Positions 34,552-43,887 of a DNA stretch of 54,872 nt are shown one piece after another. The notes under the pieces are model-generated. The model searched no databases. It had not been told where the DNA came from and saw only the letters and a list, made by a program, of their open reading frames with translations. The DNA is from an uncultured bacterium (GTDB taxonomy: Bacteria; Verrucomicrobiota; Verrucomicrobiia; Verrucomicrobiales; V1-33): assembly GCA_903936775.1 (NCBI GenBank), contig CAIZWU010000316.1, forward strand, positions 1-54,872, in the 5' to 3' direction. Positions within the stretch are counted from its first letter, which is position 1. Every line of letters starts with the position of its first letter. The translations under genes were made by a program, and so were the position numbers.

Positions 34552-36390
34552 TTACCCGCCGGACGGCTTGCCCGGGTCGTAGAAAATCCTGACATCCGCC
34601 TGGGAGGTGCCGAGGATAGCCTGGGCGCGTTTGAGGGCGTTGCGGGTGGACAGATTGGGGTTCTGCGCCGAGCCGATGAACAGGTTTTCCCGCCCGATTA
34701 CCGGGACCATCCCGGCATTTTTCAGAACCCGGTAGACCTCTTTGCTCAGCCCGCTGATGATCAGATCGCGGCCATCAAGCCGGAGGAAATCGGTCAATTC
34801 CTGGAGTGCCATCACGCTGGTGGCATCCAGATGCCGGGCGTTTTTCATACGCAGGATAATGATGCGGAGATTCGGATCGGCGGCGGTTTGCTGGATCTGG
34901 CTGCGGAACAATTCGGCGGCCCCGAAGAACAATTCGCCTTCCACATGGACGATCGAAATGGCTGGATTCGACCGGTGCAGGGCGGTCGGCCGTTCCGCCA
35001 GATTTCCTTCGGCGGTGAAATCGTATTCCACCAGGCTGGGCCGCGAAGCCTTTCTCAGATAAAGAACGATACTGGTGGCTACCCCGACAAAAATCGCAAT
35101 ATAGAGTGGCATCAGCAGAGTGCTGATAAACGTGACAATGACGGTGATGGCATCGCCCCGGGTGGCGCGCAGACAGATGCGGAGGTGGGCCCGGTTGATC
35201 AGGGTCACCGTCAGTCCCATAATCAGTGCGGCCAGTCCCGCGCGGGGGATGAAGGCCACTGCCGTTCCCAACAGCAGGGCGCCGGCAAGGCAAAACAGGC
35301 CGCACAGCAGACTGCTGATCTGGGTGCGGGCACCGCTGGTGAAGTTCAGCATGCTCCGGGTGAGGCTGCCGCTGACGGGCAGGCCTCCGCAAAAGGCGCT
35401 GCCGAGGTTGGCCATGCCGCAGCCAAACATGTCCTGATTCAAATCCGGCTGGTCCCCGCTCCGGCTGGCGAGGGTCTTGGTCATCACCGAGTTTTCCAGG
35501 GCGGCGAGAAAGGCTACCGCAAAGGCGGGCCCCAGCAGCATGGACACGCGGTCGTAGGTAAGGTCAGGCAGGGCCGGGGCCAGATCGCGCAGGGAAAACG
35601 CCTGCAACCCATGCACCTCGAACCCCCTCAATTTCATCAACTGGGCCAGCCCCGCCATCAGCACGAGGGTCAGGGCAAAACAGGGCAGTTTCCTGAAGTG
35701 CCGTTGTCTTGTCAGGAGAAAGAAGACCAGCAGGCTGGTGCCGCTGATGATTACATCCGGGCCGGTCACATGGGACAAGGCCTGCAAGGTTTCCGCGAGA
35801 AGCATGACAAAGGTGCGGGACTGTCCGCTGCGGTATTCCGCGGGAATGCCCAGTGCATCCGGCAGCTGGCTGGCCATGATCAGCAGGGCCGCTCCCGTGA
35901 CATAACCCACGATCACGCTGCGGCTGATGTATTGGATCAGATCCGCCATGCGCAGCACTGCGCCCAGCAACAGCATGGTGGCCGCCATCACGGAAAGAAT
36001 GGCCAGCAGGACCGGCCGGTCCATCGCCGCAAATCCAGCCAGGGAACTGAATGCCATCAAGGCCGTCGCATTGGTCGGTCCCAGATTGGTATGCCTCGAA
36101 TGCGCAAAGAACGGTCCCAGGATGGAACCAATCGCAGCACACATGATTCCGGTCGCTTCCACGGGCAGTCCCGCAATTTTGGCGCAGGCCATGCCTTGGG
36201 GAATCGCCAGCAAGGAGACATTTACCGCCGCCTTCAAATCAGCCAGAAACGCCGTGCCGGAATAATGCCGCAGGGTGCGCCGGATGGGAAACAGCCGCAG
36301 TCCGCGCTCCACGCCCGCCTGCAACCGGCCGATCACGGGCGGGGAAACAGGAGAGGAGGACGGCACGGCAGAAGGATTGCCTTCTCCCAT
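34552..36390 (-). CDS. SulP (SLC26) family inorganic anion transporter with STAS domain
   Basis: The 612-residue protein has the SulP signature FLADLKAAVNVSLLAIPQGMACAKIAGLPVEATGI, about 10-12 membrane segments and LFGCGMANLGSAFCGGLPVSGSLTRSMLNFTSGA-type motif (the substrate-binding helix region). A C-terminal STAS domain follows (AISIVHVEGELFFGAAELF ... RIIILRMKNARHLDATSVMAL). It probably carries sulfate, bicarbonate or another small anion across the inner membrane. It is unrelated in function to the STAS antagonist gene 1.6 kb downstream, but both carry the same fold. Confidence 0.92.
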   Translation of the reverse strand: MGEGNPSAVPSSSPVSPPVIGRLQAGVERGLRLFPIRRTLRHYSGTAFLADLKAAVNVSLLAIPQGMACAKIAGLPVEATGIMCAAIGSILGPFFAHSRHTNLGPTNATALMAFSSLAGFAAMDRPVLLAILSVMAATMLLLGAVLRMADLIQYISRSVIVGYVTGAALLIMASQLPDALGIPAEYRSGQSRTFVMLLAETLQALSHVTGPDVIISGTSLLVFFLLTRQRHFRKLPCFALTLVLMAGLAQLMKLRGFEVHGLQAFSLRDLAPALPDLTYDRVSMLLGPAFAVAFLAALENSVMTKTLASRSGDQPDLNQDMFGCGMANLGSAFCGGLPVSGSLTRSMLNFTSGARTQISSLLCGLFCLAGALLLGTAVAFIPRAGLAALIMGLTVTLINRAHLRICLRATRGDAITVIVTFISTLLMPLYIAIFVGVATSIVLYLRKASRPSLVEYDFTAEGNLAERPTALHRSNPAISIVHVEGELFFGAAELFRSQIQQTAADPNLRIIILRMKNARHLDATSVMALQELTDFLRLDGRDLIISGLSKEVYRVLKNAGMVPVIGRENLFIGSAQNPNLSTRNALKRAQAILGTSQADVRIFYDPGKPSGG

Positions 36391-36439
36391 AGCTGACCTG
36401 CCACCCGCCGTAAAGAGAATCGCGCCTGGCGGCGGAAAC

Positions 36440-39400
36440 TTACTTGTTCAAAGCCTCATCCAGATTCAGGACCTGATTGGCAATGAGGGTCCAAGCGGCC
36501 AGTTCGGGGGCGGCGACGCCATCGGCGGGTTGGGTGGCACCGGTGGTGATCAGTTTTTTTGCCTCTTCCGGCGCGGCTTCGTAATCCCTCGTCAGGTTGA
36601 TCAGGGAGGCAATCAGGATGACCTGTTCGTCGGCCGTGAAGGCACGGCTGAGGACGCGCTGGGAGAGGTAGGTGAGGCGGCTGATGGGAGTGGGTCCCCC
36701 TTCTTTGAGGACGTGTTGGGCCAGCACCCGGGCGGCTTCGATGAATTGGATGTCGTTCAGGGTATTCAACGCCTGGAGCGGGGTGTTGGTGCGCTCGCGT
36801 TTGACGGTGCAGTTTTCCCGGGCCGGGGCATTGAAGTTGTCCATGCTGGCCGGGGGGGCCGCCCGTTTCCAGAAGGTATACATGCTACGGCGGTACAGTC
36901 CCTCGCCAGCATCGGCCTTGTAGAGCCGGGTGTTGCTCTCCGGCATGGCCACGGCATCCCAGAGGCCGTCGGGTTGATAGGGCCGGACGCTGGGGCCGCC
37001 GATTTTATGGACCAGCAGACCGGAGGTGCTCAGGGCGTAGTCGCGCACCATTTCGGCATCCATGCGGAAGCGGGGGCCGCGGGCGAGCAGCTTGTTGGCA
37101 GGGTCTTTGGTGGCCAGTTCCGGGCTGAAGTGTGCCTGCTGGCGGTAGGTGGCGGAGGTGACGATGAGACGGAAGAGTTCCTTCACGTTCCAGCCTTTTT
37201 CCCGGAACTCCACCGAAAGCCAATCCAACAATTCCGGGTGGGTCGGCAGTTCGCCACTGATTCCGAAATCTCCCGTGCTGGGCACGAGTCCGGTGCCGAA
37301 GATTTCCTGCCAGAAACGGTTCACGGTGACGCGGGCCGTCAGCGGATGCTCCGGACGCAGCAGCCATTGGGCAAGTCCGAGCCGGTTGCGCGGCAATTCG
37401 CCGGGCATGGCGGGCAGGACCGCGGGGGTGGCTGGCGTCACCCGGTCGCCCCGCTTGTCGTAGGCCCCCCGCAGCAGCAGAAAGGCTTCCGCTTCACTTT
37501 CCTTTTCCTGCATCACATGAGTCACGGCGCTGCGGGCGCGGATAGCGGCTTTTTCCTCGTCCAGTTTCGCGAGGTGCTGTTTCAGATTCAGGGAAGGCTC
37601 ATCCAGCGTGAGCAGATACCAGTCGAAGACACTCTGCAGTTCCTCCTTGCTGCGTTGGGCGGCTGGTTTGGCGAGAATGCTGGCAAACTGCGGGGCACGG
37701 GCGAGCGAAGCAACCTCTCCGTCAGGGAGTTGCCGGTTATACAACCTGACGTCCTGCAGCACGATCCCATCCGTGCGCGAGCCTTCCTTGCGTTGCCCCA
37801 GTTTGAACGGCGTGTCACCCTGGAGGCTGTTCTTCAGGCCATCGGCATCGATCTTCAGAGGCTGAAGTGCCCCATTCAAATAGATCGATACCCCGCCTGC
37901 CTTGCCGGAACCATTGTAGGTGACAAAGACATGTTGCCAGGTATCGGGCGCGATAGGTTTTTTGGTGACCACTTTGATCGCGTCCGATGGCCACTTGCTG
38001 ATCAGGTGGGTGCCGATCCGGCCGTTTTCCAGATAAAGATCCCAGCCCCGGAAATCACGGCCTTCGTCCATGCGGGCGAAGACGGAGCCGGAGGGGCCGT
38101 CCTTGGGCATCCTGAGCCAGGTTCCGAAAGAGAACGGTTGGTCCCGTTCAAATCCATCGTTGCCGGGGAACTCCACGGTAGCGCCTGGGGTGATGCGGTA
38201 GCCCTTGCCATTAACGGGGCCGGGCACGGCCGCGATCCCTGCTGGAGCCGGTGCCGTGAGCGCCCCGGCCGGAGTGTTCGCCGTCACGGTCTGCCCTGCG
38301 GATTCCTCCAGGGGAATTTGCAGTTTGAAGTCGCCGGTGCCCTGCTTTGCCTGGAAATAATCCGGCGTGGTGCTGGCCAGCCAAGCGTCGAATTCCGGAC
38401 GGGCCAACTGCTGGCGCTCCTCCACTTTTTTCTGCGTCCCGGCCAGTTCTCCTGTCAGAGCGTCCCAGCGTGACAGGTCTTCCTTCGGTGGGACCACCAC
38501 CATGGGAGGGGTCTCGGCGATGTTGCCGTCCATCGCGTTCTGAGTGGTGTTATTGAAGAAGGCGGCGAGTTGATAGAACTCCTTCTGCGAGACCGGATCG
38601 AACTTGTGATCATGGCACACCGCGCACCCCGTGGTCAGGCCCAGCCAGACCGCGCTGGTGGCCTCCACCCGGTCCCGGGCATACAGCACAAGGTATTCCT
38701 CGGCGATCGCTCCGCCTTCGTTGGTGGTGATATTGCAGCGGTTGAAGCCGGAGGCGATCTGCTGGTCCAGCGTGCGGTCAGGGAGGAGATCGCCCGCAAT
38801 TTGTTCGATGGTGAACTGGTCGAACGGTTGGTTGCGGTTGAAGGCTTCGGTGACGTTCTGCCGGTAGGGCCACATCTCGCGGTAGTTGTCGAAATGGATC
38901 CCGTGGGTATCGGCGTAACGGGCGTAATCCAGCCAATAACGGGTGCGGTGTTCGCCCCAGGCCGGCGAGGCCAGCAGGCGGTCCACCAGTTTTTCATAGG
39001 CCTGCGGATCCGGGTCATTGACAAACGCTTCCACCATGGCCGGTTCGGGAGGCAGGCCCGTCAGGTCCAGGCTGGCGCGGCGGATCAGGGTGCGGCGGTC
39101 CGCCTCAGGGGAAGGCTTCAATTGGTTGGTCTCGAGGGTGGCGAGGACAAATTGATCGATCGGATTTTTGATGGAGGCCGGATCGGCCACCGCAGGCAGG
39201 GCAGGGCGGACGGGCGCGATGAAGGACCAATGGGGTTCGTATGCCGCGCCTTCGTTGATCCAGCGCTCCAGGGTCGCGATTTGCTCCGGCTTCAGGGTCT
39301 TGTGCGACTCCGGGGGAGGCATGATTTCATCGGGATCTTTGGACAACGCCCGTTTGATCACTTCGCTCACGTCCGCTTTGCCGGGCACCAGGGAAACCAT

Positions 39401-39628
39401 GCCGTCCTTGTTGGCCGCAGTTGCCGCTTCGAATGAATCCAGGCGCAGCCCCGCTTTTCGCGAGGCCGAGTCGGGGCCGTGGCAATTAAAACAATTTTCC
39501 GAGAGGATAGGGCGGATGTCCTTGTTGTAACTCAAGGGGCCGGTGGCGGCGGCCATGCCCGGTGCGGCCAGCAGTGAAAGCAGGCTGAGGGGCATCCGGA
39601 AGGTCAGGGGGCTGTGGAGGATCGGCAT
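36440..39628 (-). CDS. PSCyt1/PSCyt2/PSD1 cytochrome with inserted LamG-like domain
   Basis: The 1062-residue protein begins with a signal peptide (an alternative start at 39595 trims 11 residues). Haem sites are CFNCH (46-50), with MPPPES as candidate ligand loop, and CAVCHDHKFDPV near 335. DUF1549 motifs NPIDQFVLATLETNQL and RRASLDLTGLPPEPAM are present, and DUF1553 motifs PLTARVTVNRFWQEIFGTGLV, GDFGISGELP and LQALNTLNDIQFIEAARVL end the protein. Between them lies a jelly-roll of LamG type (YRITPGATVEFPGNDGF ... GTWLRMP ... WQHVFVTYNGSG ... VSIYLNG), often a carbohydrate-binding unit. No DUF1501 partner is adjacent, unlike the other PSD1 gene. SulP follows 50 bases downstream. Confidence 0.93.
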   Translation of the reverse strand: MPILHSPLTFRMPLSLLSLLAAPGMAAATGPLSYNKDIRPILSENCFNCHGPDSASRKAGLRLDSFEAATAANKDGMVSLVPGKADVSEVIKRALSKDPDEIMPPPESHKTLKPEQIATLERWINEGAAYEPHWSFIAPVRPALPAVADPASIKNPIDQFVLATLETNQLKPSPEADRRTLIRRASLDLTGLPPEPAMVEAFVNDPDPQAYEKLVDRLLASPAWGEHRTRYWLDYARYADTHGIHFDNYREMWPYRQNVTEAFNRNQPFDQFTIEQIAGDLLPDRTLDQQIASGFNRCNITTNEGGAIAEEYLVLYARDRVEATSAVWLGLTTGCAVCHDHKFDPVSQKEFYQLAAFFNNTTQNAMDGNIAETPPMVVVPPKEDLSRWDALTGELAGTQKKVEERQQLARPEFDAWLASTTPDYFQAKQGTGDFKLQIPLEESAGQTVTANTPAGALTAPAPAGIAAVPGPVNGKGYRITPGATVEFPGNDGFERDQPFSFGTWLRMPKDGPSGSVFARMDEGRDFRGWDLYLENGRIGTHLISKWPSDAIKVVTKKPIAPDTWQHVFVTYNGSGKAGGVSIYLNGALQPLKIDADGLKNSLQGDTPFKLGQRKEGSRTDGIVLQDVRLYNRQLPDGEVASLARAPQFASILAKPAAQRSKEELQSVFDWYLLTLDEPSLNLKQHLAKLDEEKAAIRARSAVTHVMQEKESEAEAFLLLRGAYDKRGDRVTPATPAVLPAMPGELPRNRLGLAQWLLRPEHPLTARVTVNRFWQEIFGTGLVPSTGDFGISGELPTHPELLDWLSVEFREKGWNVKELFRLIVTSATYRQQAHFSPELATKDPANKLLARGPRFRMDAEMVRDYALSTSGLLVHKIGGPSVRPYQPDGLWDAVAMPESNTRLYKADAGEGLYRRSMYTFWKRAAPPASMDNFNAPARENCTVKRERTNTPLQALNTLNDIQFIEAARVLAQHVLKEGGPTPISRLTYLSQRVLSRAFTADEQVILIASLINLTRDYEAAPEEAKKLITTGATQPADGVAAPELAAWTLIANQVLNLDEALNK

Positions 39629-39748
39629 GGCGAAAAGCGAAGGCTCCCGGTGGAGGAGCGGGTCAGAACTATGGGATACGTTCAGGATACGTCCAGCTTT
39701 CCGGCAGAAAACCGCCCAATTGCGGAGAGGGGTTCGGTTTTCGCCATG

Positions 39749-39778
39749 AAAAAGGCGCAGTCCCGGGGGACTGCGCCT
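39749..39778 (-). terminator. Intrinsic terminator of pgk
   Basis: A 12-bp stem (AGGCGCAGTCCC with GGGACTGCGCCT, 2-base gap) is followed, in the leftward direction, by a run of five T. It starts 31 bases after the pgk stop. This is the clearest intrinsic terminator in the window. It also separates pgk from the PSD1 cytochrome gene further left. Confidence 0.85.
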
Positions 39779-39808
39779 GTGGTAAATCGTCAGCCGTGGG
39801 GCGGCAGA

Positions 39809-41023
39809 TTATTTGTCGGCAATCGCCGCCACGCCGGGCAACTCTTTGCCTTCCAATAGCTCCAGGCTCGCCCCGCCGCCGGTGGAAATGAAGGTCATCT
39901 GGTCGCCTACGCCGGCTTTTTTCACGGCCTTCACGCTGTCGCCACCGCCGATGATGGTCTTGGCGCTGGTGTTGGCGGCGATGGCTTCCGCGATGTCAAA
40001 AGTCCCCTTGGCGCAGGCCTGGATTTCAAAGACCCCCATCGGACCATTCCAGAGGACGGTTTTGGCGTTGGCGATTTCGGCGCTGAACAGTTTCACGGAT
40101 TCCGGCCCGATATCGACGCCTTCCCAGCCCTCCGGAATGTCTTCGCCCGGGGCGGTGTATCTGGTGTTGCCCACCTGCATGGTGCCGAAATCGAAATTAT
40201 CAGTGATGAGCGCATCCACCGGGATGAGGAATTTCACGCCGCGTTCCTTGGCCTTGGCCAGAGCGGCTTCGGCGATGGGTTCCCATTCGGGTTTGTAGAG
40301 GCTTTTCCCGAGGGTGATGCCCTGGACCAGCTTGCGGAAGGTGTAGGCCATGCCGCCGCCGATGATGATGGTGTCGGCTTTTTCGAGCAGGGCATTGATG
40401 ACGTTGATTTTATCACTGACTTTGGCGCCGCCGAGGATCACCACAAACGGGCGGTCCGGGGACTGTAGTTCGTCGTGCATGTAGGTCAGTTCCTTTTCCA
40501 TCAGCAGGCCGCTGACGGCAGGAAGGAAAGCCGCGACGCCTGCAGTGGAGCTGTGGGCGCGGTGGGCGCTGCCGAACGCATCGTTCACAAAAATCTCCGC
40601 CAGCGCGGCAAACTGCTTCGATAATTCCACGTCGTTCTTTTCCTCGCCGGCGTGGAAACGCACATTTTCCAGCAGCAGCACCCCGCCATCAGGCAGGGCT
40701 TTGGCTTTGGCTTCGGCTTCCGGTCCCACGCTGGTTTCGGAAAACTCCACCGGCACGCCGAGCAGCGTGCTCAGTGCTCCGGCGACCGGACGCAGACTCT
40801 GTTTCGGATCGATCTGGCCCTTCGGGCGGCCAAGGTGGCTGCACAGGATCACTTTGGCGCCCTTTCCGATCAAATACTTCAGCGTCGGCAAGGTTTCCTC
40901 GATGCGGGTGGCATCGGTGATGACCATGGCGCCATCTTTCTCCTCCAGCGGCACATTGAAGTCCACGCGCACGAGGCAGCGTTTGCCGGCAGGATCGATA
41001 TCACGGATGCTTTTTTTGGCCAT
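39809..41023 (-). CDS. pgk: Phosphoglycerate kinase
   Basis: From the ATG at 41023 the enzyme is 404 residues, a normal length. The family signature [12 protein letters not shown] is at the N-terminus, followed by [82 protein letters not shown] and [15 protein letters not shown] with [13 protein letters not shown] at the end. These are the substrate- and nucleotide-binding motifs. It makes ATP in glycolysis (1,3-BPG to 3-PG). The frame is open far upstream, but nothing there resembles the family. It diverges from purQ. Confidence 0.97.
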   Translation of the reverse strand: MAKKSIRDIDPAGKRCLVRVDFNVPLEEKDGAMVITDATRIEETLPTLKYLIGKGAKVILCSHLGRPKGQIDPKQSLRPVAGALSTLLGVPVEFSETSVGPEAEAKAKALPDGGVLLLENVRFHAGEEKNDVELSKQFAALAEIFVNDAFGSAHRAHSSTAGVAAFLPAVSGLLMEKELTYMHDELQSPDRPFVVILGGAKVSDKINVINALLEKADTIIIGGGMAYTFRKLVQGITLGKSLYKPEWEPIAEAALAKAKERGVKFLIPVDALITDNFDFGTMQVGNTRYTAPGEDIPEGWEGVDIGPESVKLFSAEIANAKTVLWNGPMGVFEIQACAKGTFDIAEAIAANTSAKTIIGGGDSVKAVKKAGVGDQMTFISTGGGASLELLEGKELPGVAAIADK

Positions 41024-41170
41024 AAGTCTGGGAGTTGAGTTCGAAGGTGGGGGAGGGTGAAAACCGGAAAACGGAAGCCGCGCCGTAGCCCCACCCCGGG
41101 AAAATTGCAAACGCCGCCTTGTTCCCGGCTTTTTTGGGCAGCTTTTGCCCTGATCGGCCCAGACGGAGCC

Positions 41171-41211
41171 GGGGGATTGGCCCTTTGGGCACGCCAAGGG
41201 CCAAATCCCCC
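41171..41211. other. Large imperfect hairpin between pgk and purQ
   Basis: Arms gggggattggccctt (41171-41185) and aagggccaaatccccc (41196-41211) pair over 15 bases with one bulged base and a 10-base loop. It lies 53 bases before the purQ start and is followed rightward by C/T-rich DNA and cccttttt at about 41233-41240. It could be an attenuator-like leader structure for purQ, or a repeat element. I found no riboswitch pattern. Confidence 0.5.
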
Positions 41212-41264
41212 TTGCCATCCCCGTCCCCTCGCCCTTTTTAGGACCTAGACCCGCGCCTGCCGCC

Positions 41265-42002
41265 ATGTTGCTCAACCCTCCCGCCCTCCTCATTAAATTC
41301 CCCGGCACCAACTGCGATGCCGAGACCGCCCGGGCGTTGGAAGCCGCCGGTTTCTCTACCAGCATCGTGCCCGTCTCGCTGATTACCCCGGAACATCTGA
41401 AAGCCGCCAAACTGGTGGTCTTCAGCGGAGGTTTCAGCTACGGGGATTACGTCATGGCCGGCCGCATCGCCCAGCTCGTCAGCGAAGTGAAACTTGGCGA
41501 TTCCCTCCAGAAATTCATCGCCGACGGGGGGTACGTCCTCGGAATCTGCAATGGCTTCCAGATCATGACCAAACTCGGCGTGCTCCCCGAAGGCAGCCTG
41601 ATCGACAACACCAGCGGCCGCTTCCAGTGCCGCTGGGTGAAGCTGAAAAATGTGGCCCCGGAAAGCCCCTACCTTGCCGATCTCCCGGACGATTTCGAAC
41701 TCCCCATCGCCCATGCCGAAGGCCGCTTTGTCGCTCCCGAAGGCAAGGCCCAGCAATACATGGACGAAGGCCTCGTCGCCCTGACCTACAAGGATGACGT
41801 CAACGGCAGCACCCTGAAGATCGCTGCTCTGCAGGACAAAACCGGACGGGTCTTCGGCTTGATGCCGCATCCGGAGCGTTTCCTGCACCCCCAGGACCAT
41901 TACGATCCCGACTGGTCCGGCCGCCAAAACCACGGATGGGGTTATTACCTCTTCCGCAGCGTCTGGCGCGAGATTTCCGGCAGCCGCAAGCTCATCGCCT
42001 GA
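41265..42002 (+). CDS. purQ: Phosphoribosylformylglycinamidine synthase, glutaminase subunit PurQ
   Basis: The 245-residue protein has the class I amidotransferase features: KFPGTNCDAETARALEAAG at the start, VFSGGFSYGDYVMAGRIA, catalytic Cys95 in YVLGICNGFQIMTKLGVLPEG, and the His/Glu in MPHPERFLHP. It supplies ammonia to PurL for FGAM formation in purine synthesis. It precedes purM on the same strand (83 bases apart). No Shine-Dalgarno site is seen. Confidence 0.96.
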   Translation: MLLNPPALLIKFPGTNCDAETARALEAAGFSTSIVPVSLITPEHLKAAKLVVFSGGFSYGDYVMAGRIAQLVSEVKLGDSLQKFIADGGYVLGICNGFQIMTKLGVLPEGSLIDNTSGRFQCRWVKLKNVAPESPYLADLPDDFELPIAHAEGRFVAPEGKAQQYMDEGLVALTYKDDVNGSTLKIAALQDKTGRVFGLMPHPERFLHPQDHYDPDWSGRQNHGWGYYLFRSVWREISGSRKLIA

Positions 42003-42085
42003 TGGATAGGACGGGTCTTGGATTCCCCAGCCCGTCCCCCGATTTTTCCGATCCCTGATTTCCGACCACTGACCCCTTTCCTCAA

Positions 42086-43072
42086 ATGTCCGGCTTAACC
42101 TACAAAGACTCTGGTGTTGATATCAAAACTGCGGCCGAACTCGTCGGCGACATCGGCGAACTCCGCCGCCGCACCGAAGGTAAACGCAAGCTGCTGGGCG
42201 CCTTCGGCCTTTTCGCGGCCGCCTACGATCTCAGTGATTACAAACAGCCCGTCATCGTGACCGGTTGCGACGGGGTCGGCACCAAGCTGGAACTCCTCCT
42301 TGAACACGATCTTCTGGAAACCGCCGGCAAGGACCTGGTGGCCATGAACGTCAACGACGTCCTCACCACCGGCGGCGATCCCATCATGTTCCTCGATTAC
42401 ATCGGTATTCCGAAAATCGACAAACAACAGATCTCCCGTCTCATCGCGGGCATGACCGAGTGGCTCGGCGCCTGCAACTGTATCCTCGCCGGGGGAGAAA
42501 CCGCTGAAATGCCCGGCATCGTCCCCGAAGGTTTTGTCGAACTCAGTGGCTTCGCCATTGGAGCTATCGAAAAACCGGATCTCCTCGACCCGACCCGGGT
42601 CGAGCCTGGTGATGCCGTGATCGGTTATCCCTCCGACGGTTTCCACGCCAACGGATGGAGTCTGGTCCGCCGCGTCCTCCGCGAAAATGCCGCGGATTTC
42701 ACCGAGGAGGAGATCATCGCCATGCTGGCCCCGACCCGGCTCTATCATGAGGAAGTCAACGCCCTCAAAGCCGCGAAGATCGATCTCAAGGCCATGGCCC
42801 ACATTACGGGCGGCGGGTTGGTGGAAAATCTGGAGCGTTTCCTCGGCACCAAAGGCGCCGACCTCGCCATCCCCGAGTGGACCCTCGGAGCCATCCCCAA
42901 GGTCCTCAAACACGTCGATGCCGCCGACCGCCTCAACACCTTCAACATGGGTTTCGGTTGGGTCGTCATCGTCCCTGCTGCCCAGAAGGACGCCGCGCTG
43001 GCCTGTGGTCTGAAGGGCCAACTCCTCGGCACCATCACCGCCGAGCACGGCGTGAAGGTGAAGGTGGGGTGA
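42086..43072 (+). CDS. purM: Phosphoribosylformylglycinamidine cyclo-ligase (AIR synthetase) PurM
   Basis: The 328-residue enzyme starts LTYKDSGVDIKTAAELV, the usual PurM beginning, and contains TGCDGVGTKLELL, DLVAMNVNDVLTTGGDPIMFLDYI, ILAGGETAEMPGIV, IGYPSDGFHANGWSLVRRV, HITGGGLVENLERFL and FNMGFGWVVIVP. It closes the imidazole ring of AIR in step five of purine synthesis, directly after the PurLQ step. It probably shares a transcript with purQ. Confidence 0.97.
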   Translation: MSGLTYKDSGVDIKTAAELVGDIGELRRRTEGKRKLLGAFGLFAAAYDLSDYKQPVIVTGCDGVGTKLELLLEHDLLETAGKDLVAMNVNDVLTTGGDPIMFLDYIGIPKIDKQQISRLIAGMTEWLGACNCILAGGETAEMPGIVPEGFVELSGFAIGAIEKPDLLDPTRVEPGDAVIGYPSDGFHANGWSLVRRVLRENAADFTEEEIIAMLAPTRLYHEEVNALKAAKIDLKAMAHITGGGLVENLERFLGTKGADLAIPEWTLGAIPKVLKHVDAADRLNTFNMGFGWVVIVPAAQKDAALACGLKGQLLGTITAEHGVKVKVG

Positions 43073-43093
43073 GCTTTAAATTCTAAATCGCCG

Positions 43094-43681
43094 ATGAACC
43101 TCAGTTTTGTCAGACACAAAACCGTCGTTCAACATGACAATATTTACGCATCAAGCACTGATGTTTGGGTCTATGGCGACGTAGAGGGCTACCTTTACTG
43201 GATCGAACTCCTGAAGGCGAGCGCAGCAGGATATCCTGCGTGCCGGATTGATCAAAAAGTAATTGGGATGTATTCCATGAGCTTGGTGCTCCAGCAAAGA
43301 GTGAGGCATCGCGACGCTATCGTGGATCTTTCGGAACGTCTTTTCCATCGTCCTGACCCGGTGATGGAGTTGGTGGTCAATGCAACGACAGCAGGATACC
43401 GGAAGATGCTGGGTGAAGTTCAAACCTTCACCGAAAAGCTGAATGACGATCCTGATGATCATATTCACTTGGATCGTCATGTTCCATGGCTGACGGGAAA
43501 CAGCATTTCCCTTAATATCCGCGGACCGATGAAGCTATGGAATCCAGCACGTGCTTTGGCCCTTGGTCCGAGATCGTGGTCGCTTCCTGATGGCTGGTTG
43601 GACAAACCTTATGCAGACCAGGAGGAAAACCTGAAATTGCCGGAACCGGTTAAATTCCGCCAGCGATGGTGCCGCCGCTGA
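43094..43681 (+). CDS. Hypothetical protein (195 aa), less GC-rich than its neighbours
   Basis: No family recognised. The protein is soluble, with no signal peptide or membrane helix. It has a mixed alpha/beta look with ASSTDVWVYGDVEGYLYWIELL and DRHVPWLTGNSISLNIRGPMKLWN. Its codons use many more A/T third bases than purM just upstream, which hints at recent arrival. It sits between purM and a toxin-antitoxin pair. The short gap to purM (21 bases) suggests read-through transcription from the pur genes. Confidence 0.6.
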   Translation: MNLSFVRHKTVVQHDNIYASSTDVWVYGDVEGYLYWIELLKASAAGYPACRIDQKVIGMYSMSLVLQQRVRHRDAIVDLSERLFHRPDPVMELVVNATTAGYRKMLGEVQTFTEKLNDDPDDHIHLDRHVPWLTGNSISLNIRGPMKLWNPARALALGPRSWSLPDGWLDKPYADQEENLKLPEPVKFRQRWCRR

Positions 43682-43711
43682 TCGGTCCGAGAAATATTAT
43701 GCGGGAAAATG

Positions 43712-43870
43712 GAGGAGGATCACACCGACTCTCTGCGGATTTCCACCATAACCTGGCCAGAGGCAAGCAAATGGAGAGCGTCCTCGAGATGGGCGGTCAA
43801 GATGTCATTTTACCTGATGGGGGACTTAGGCGGGCCGATGACCAGGAAGGTAGATCCGGCTCCTGAATGT
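43712..43870 (-). pseudogene. Possible gene remnant beside the toxin gene
   Basis: Reading leftward, one frame gives SGAGSTFLVIGPPKSPIR then a stop (TAA). Directly after it the same frame reads DILTAHLEDALHLLASGQV and ends MVEIRRESV with TGA. The second part has GC-rich third positions like real coding DNA but no usable start. This may be a decayed gene end; I could not assign it. Confidence 0.25.
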
Positions 43871-43887
43871 GCTTCTGTCGTCTGTCT

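Noticed and set aside
34831..36396. Long plus-strand frame opposite the SulP gene
   Set aside because: Gln/Gly/His-rich antisense reading of membrane-protein codons, with no start signal.
36275..38473. 732-codon open frame on the plus strand opposite the second PSD1 gene
   Set aside because: Antisense shadow of a well-supported gene; composition shows the typical repeated Gly/Val bias of such shadows.
39809..41410. Longer pgk start at 41410 giving a 129-residue N-terminal extension
   Set aside because: The extension has no family similarity, and the ATG at 41023 gives the usual length and N-terminus.
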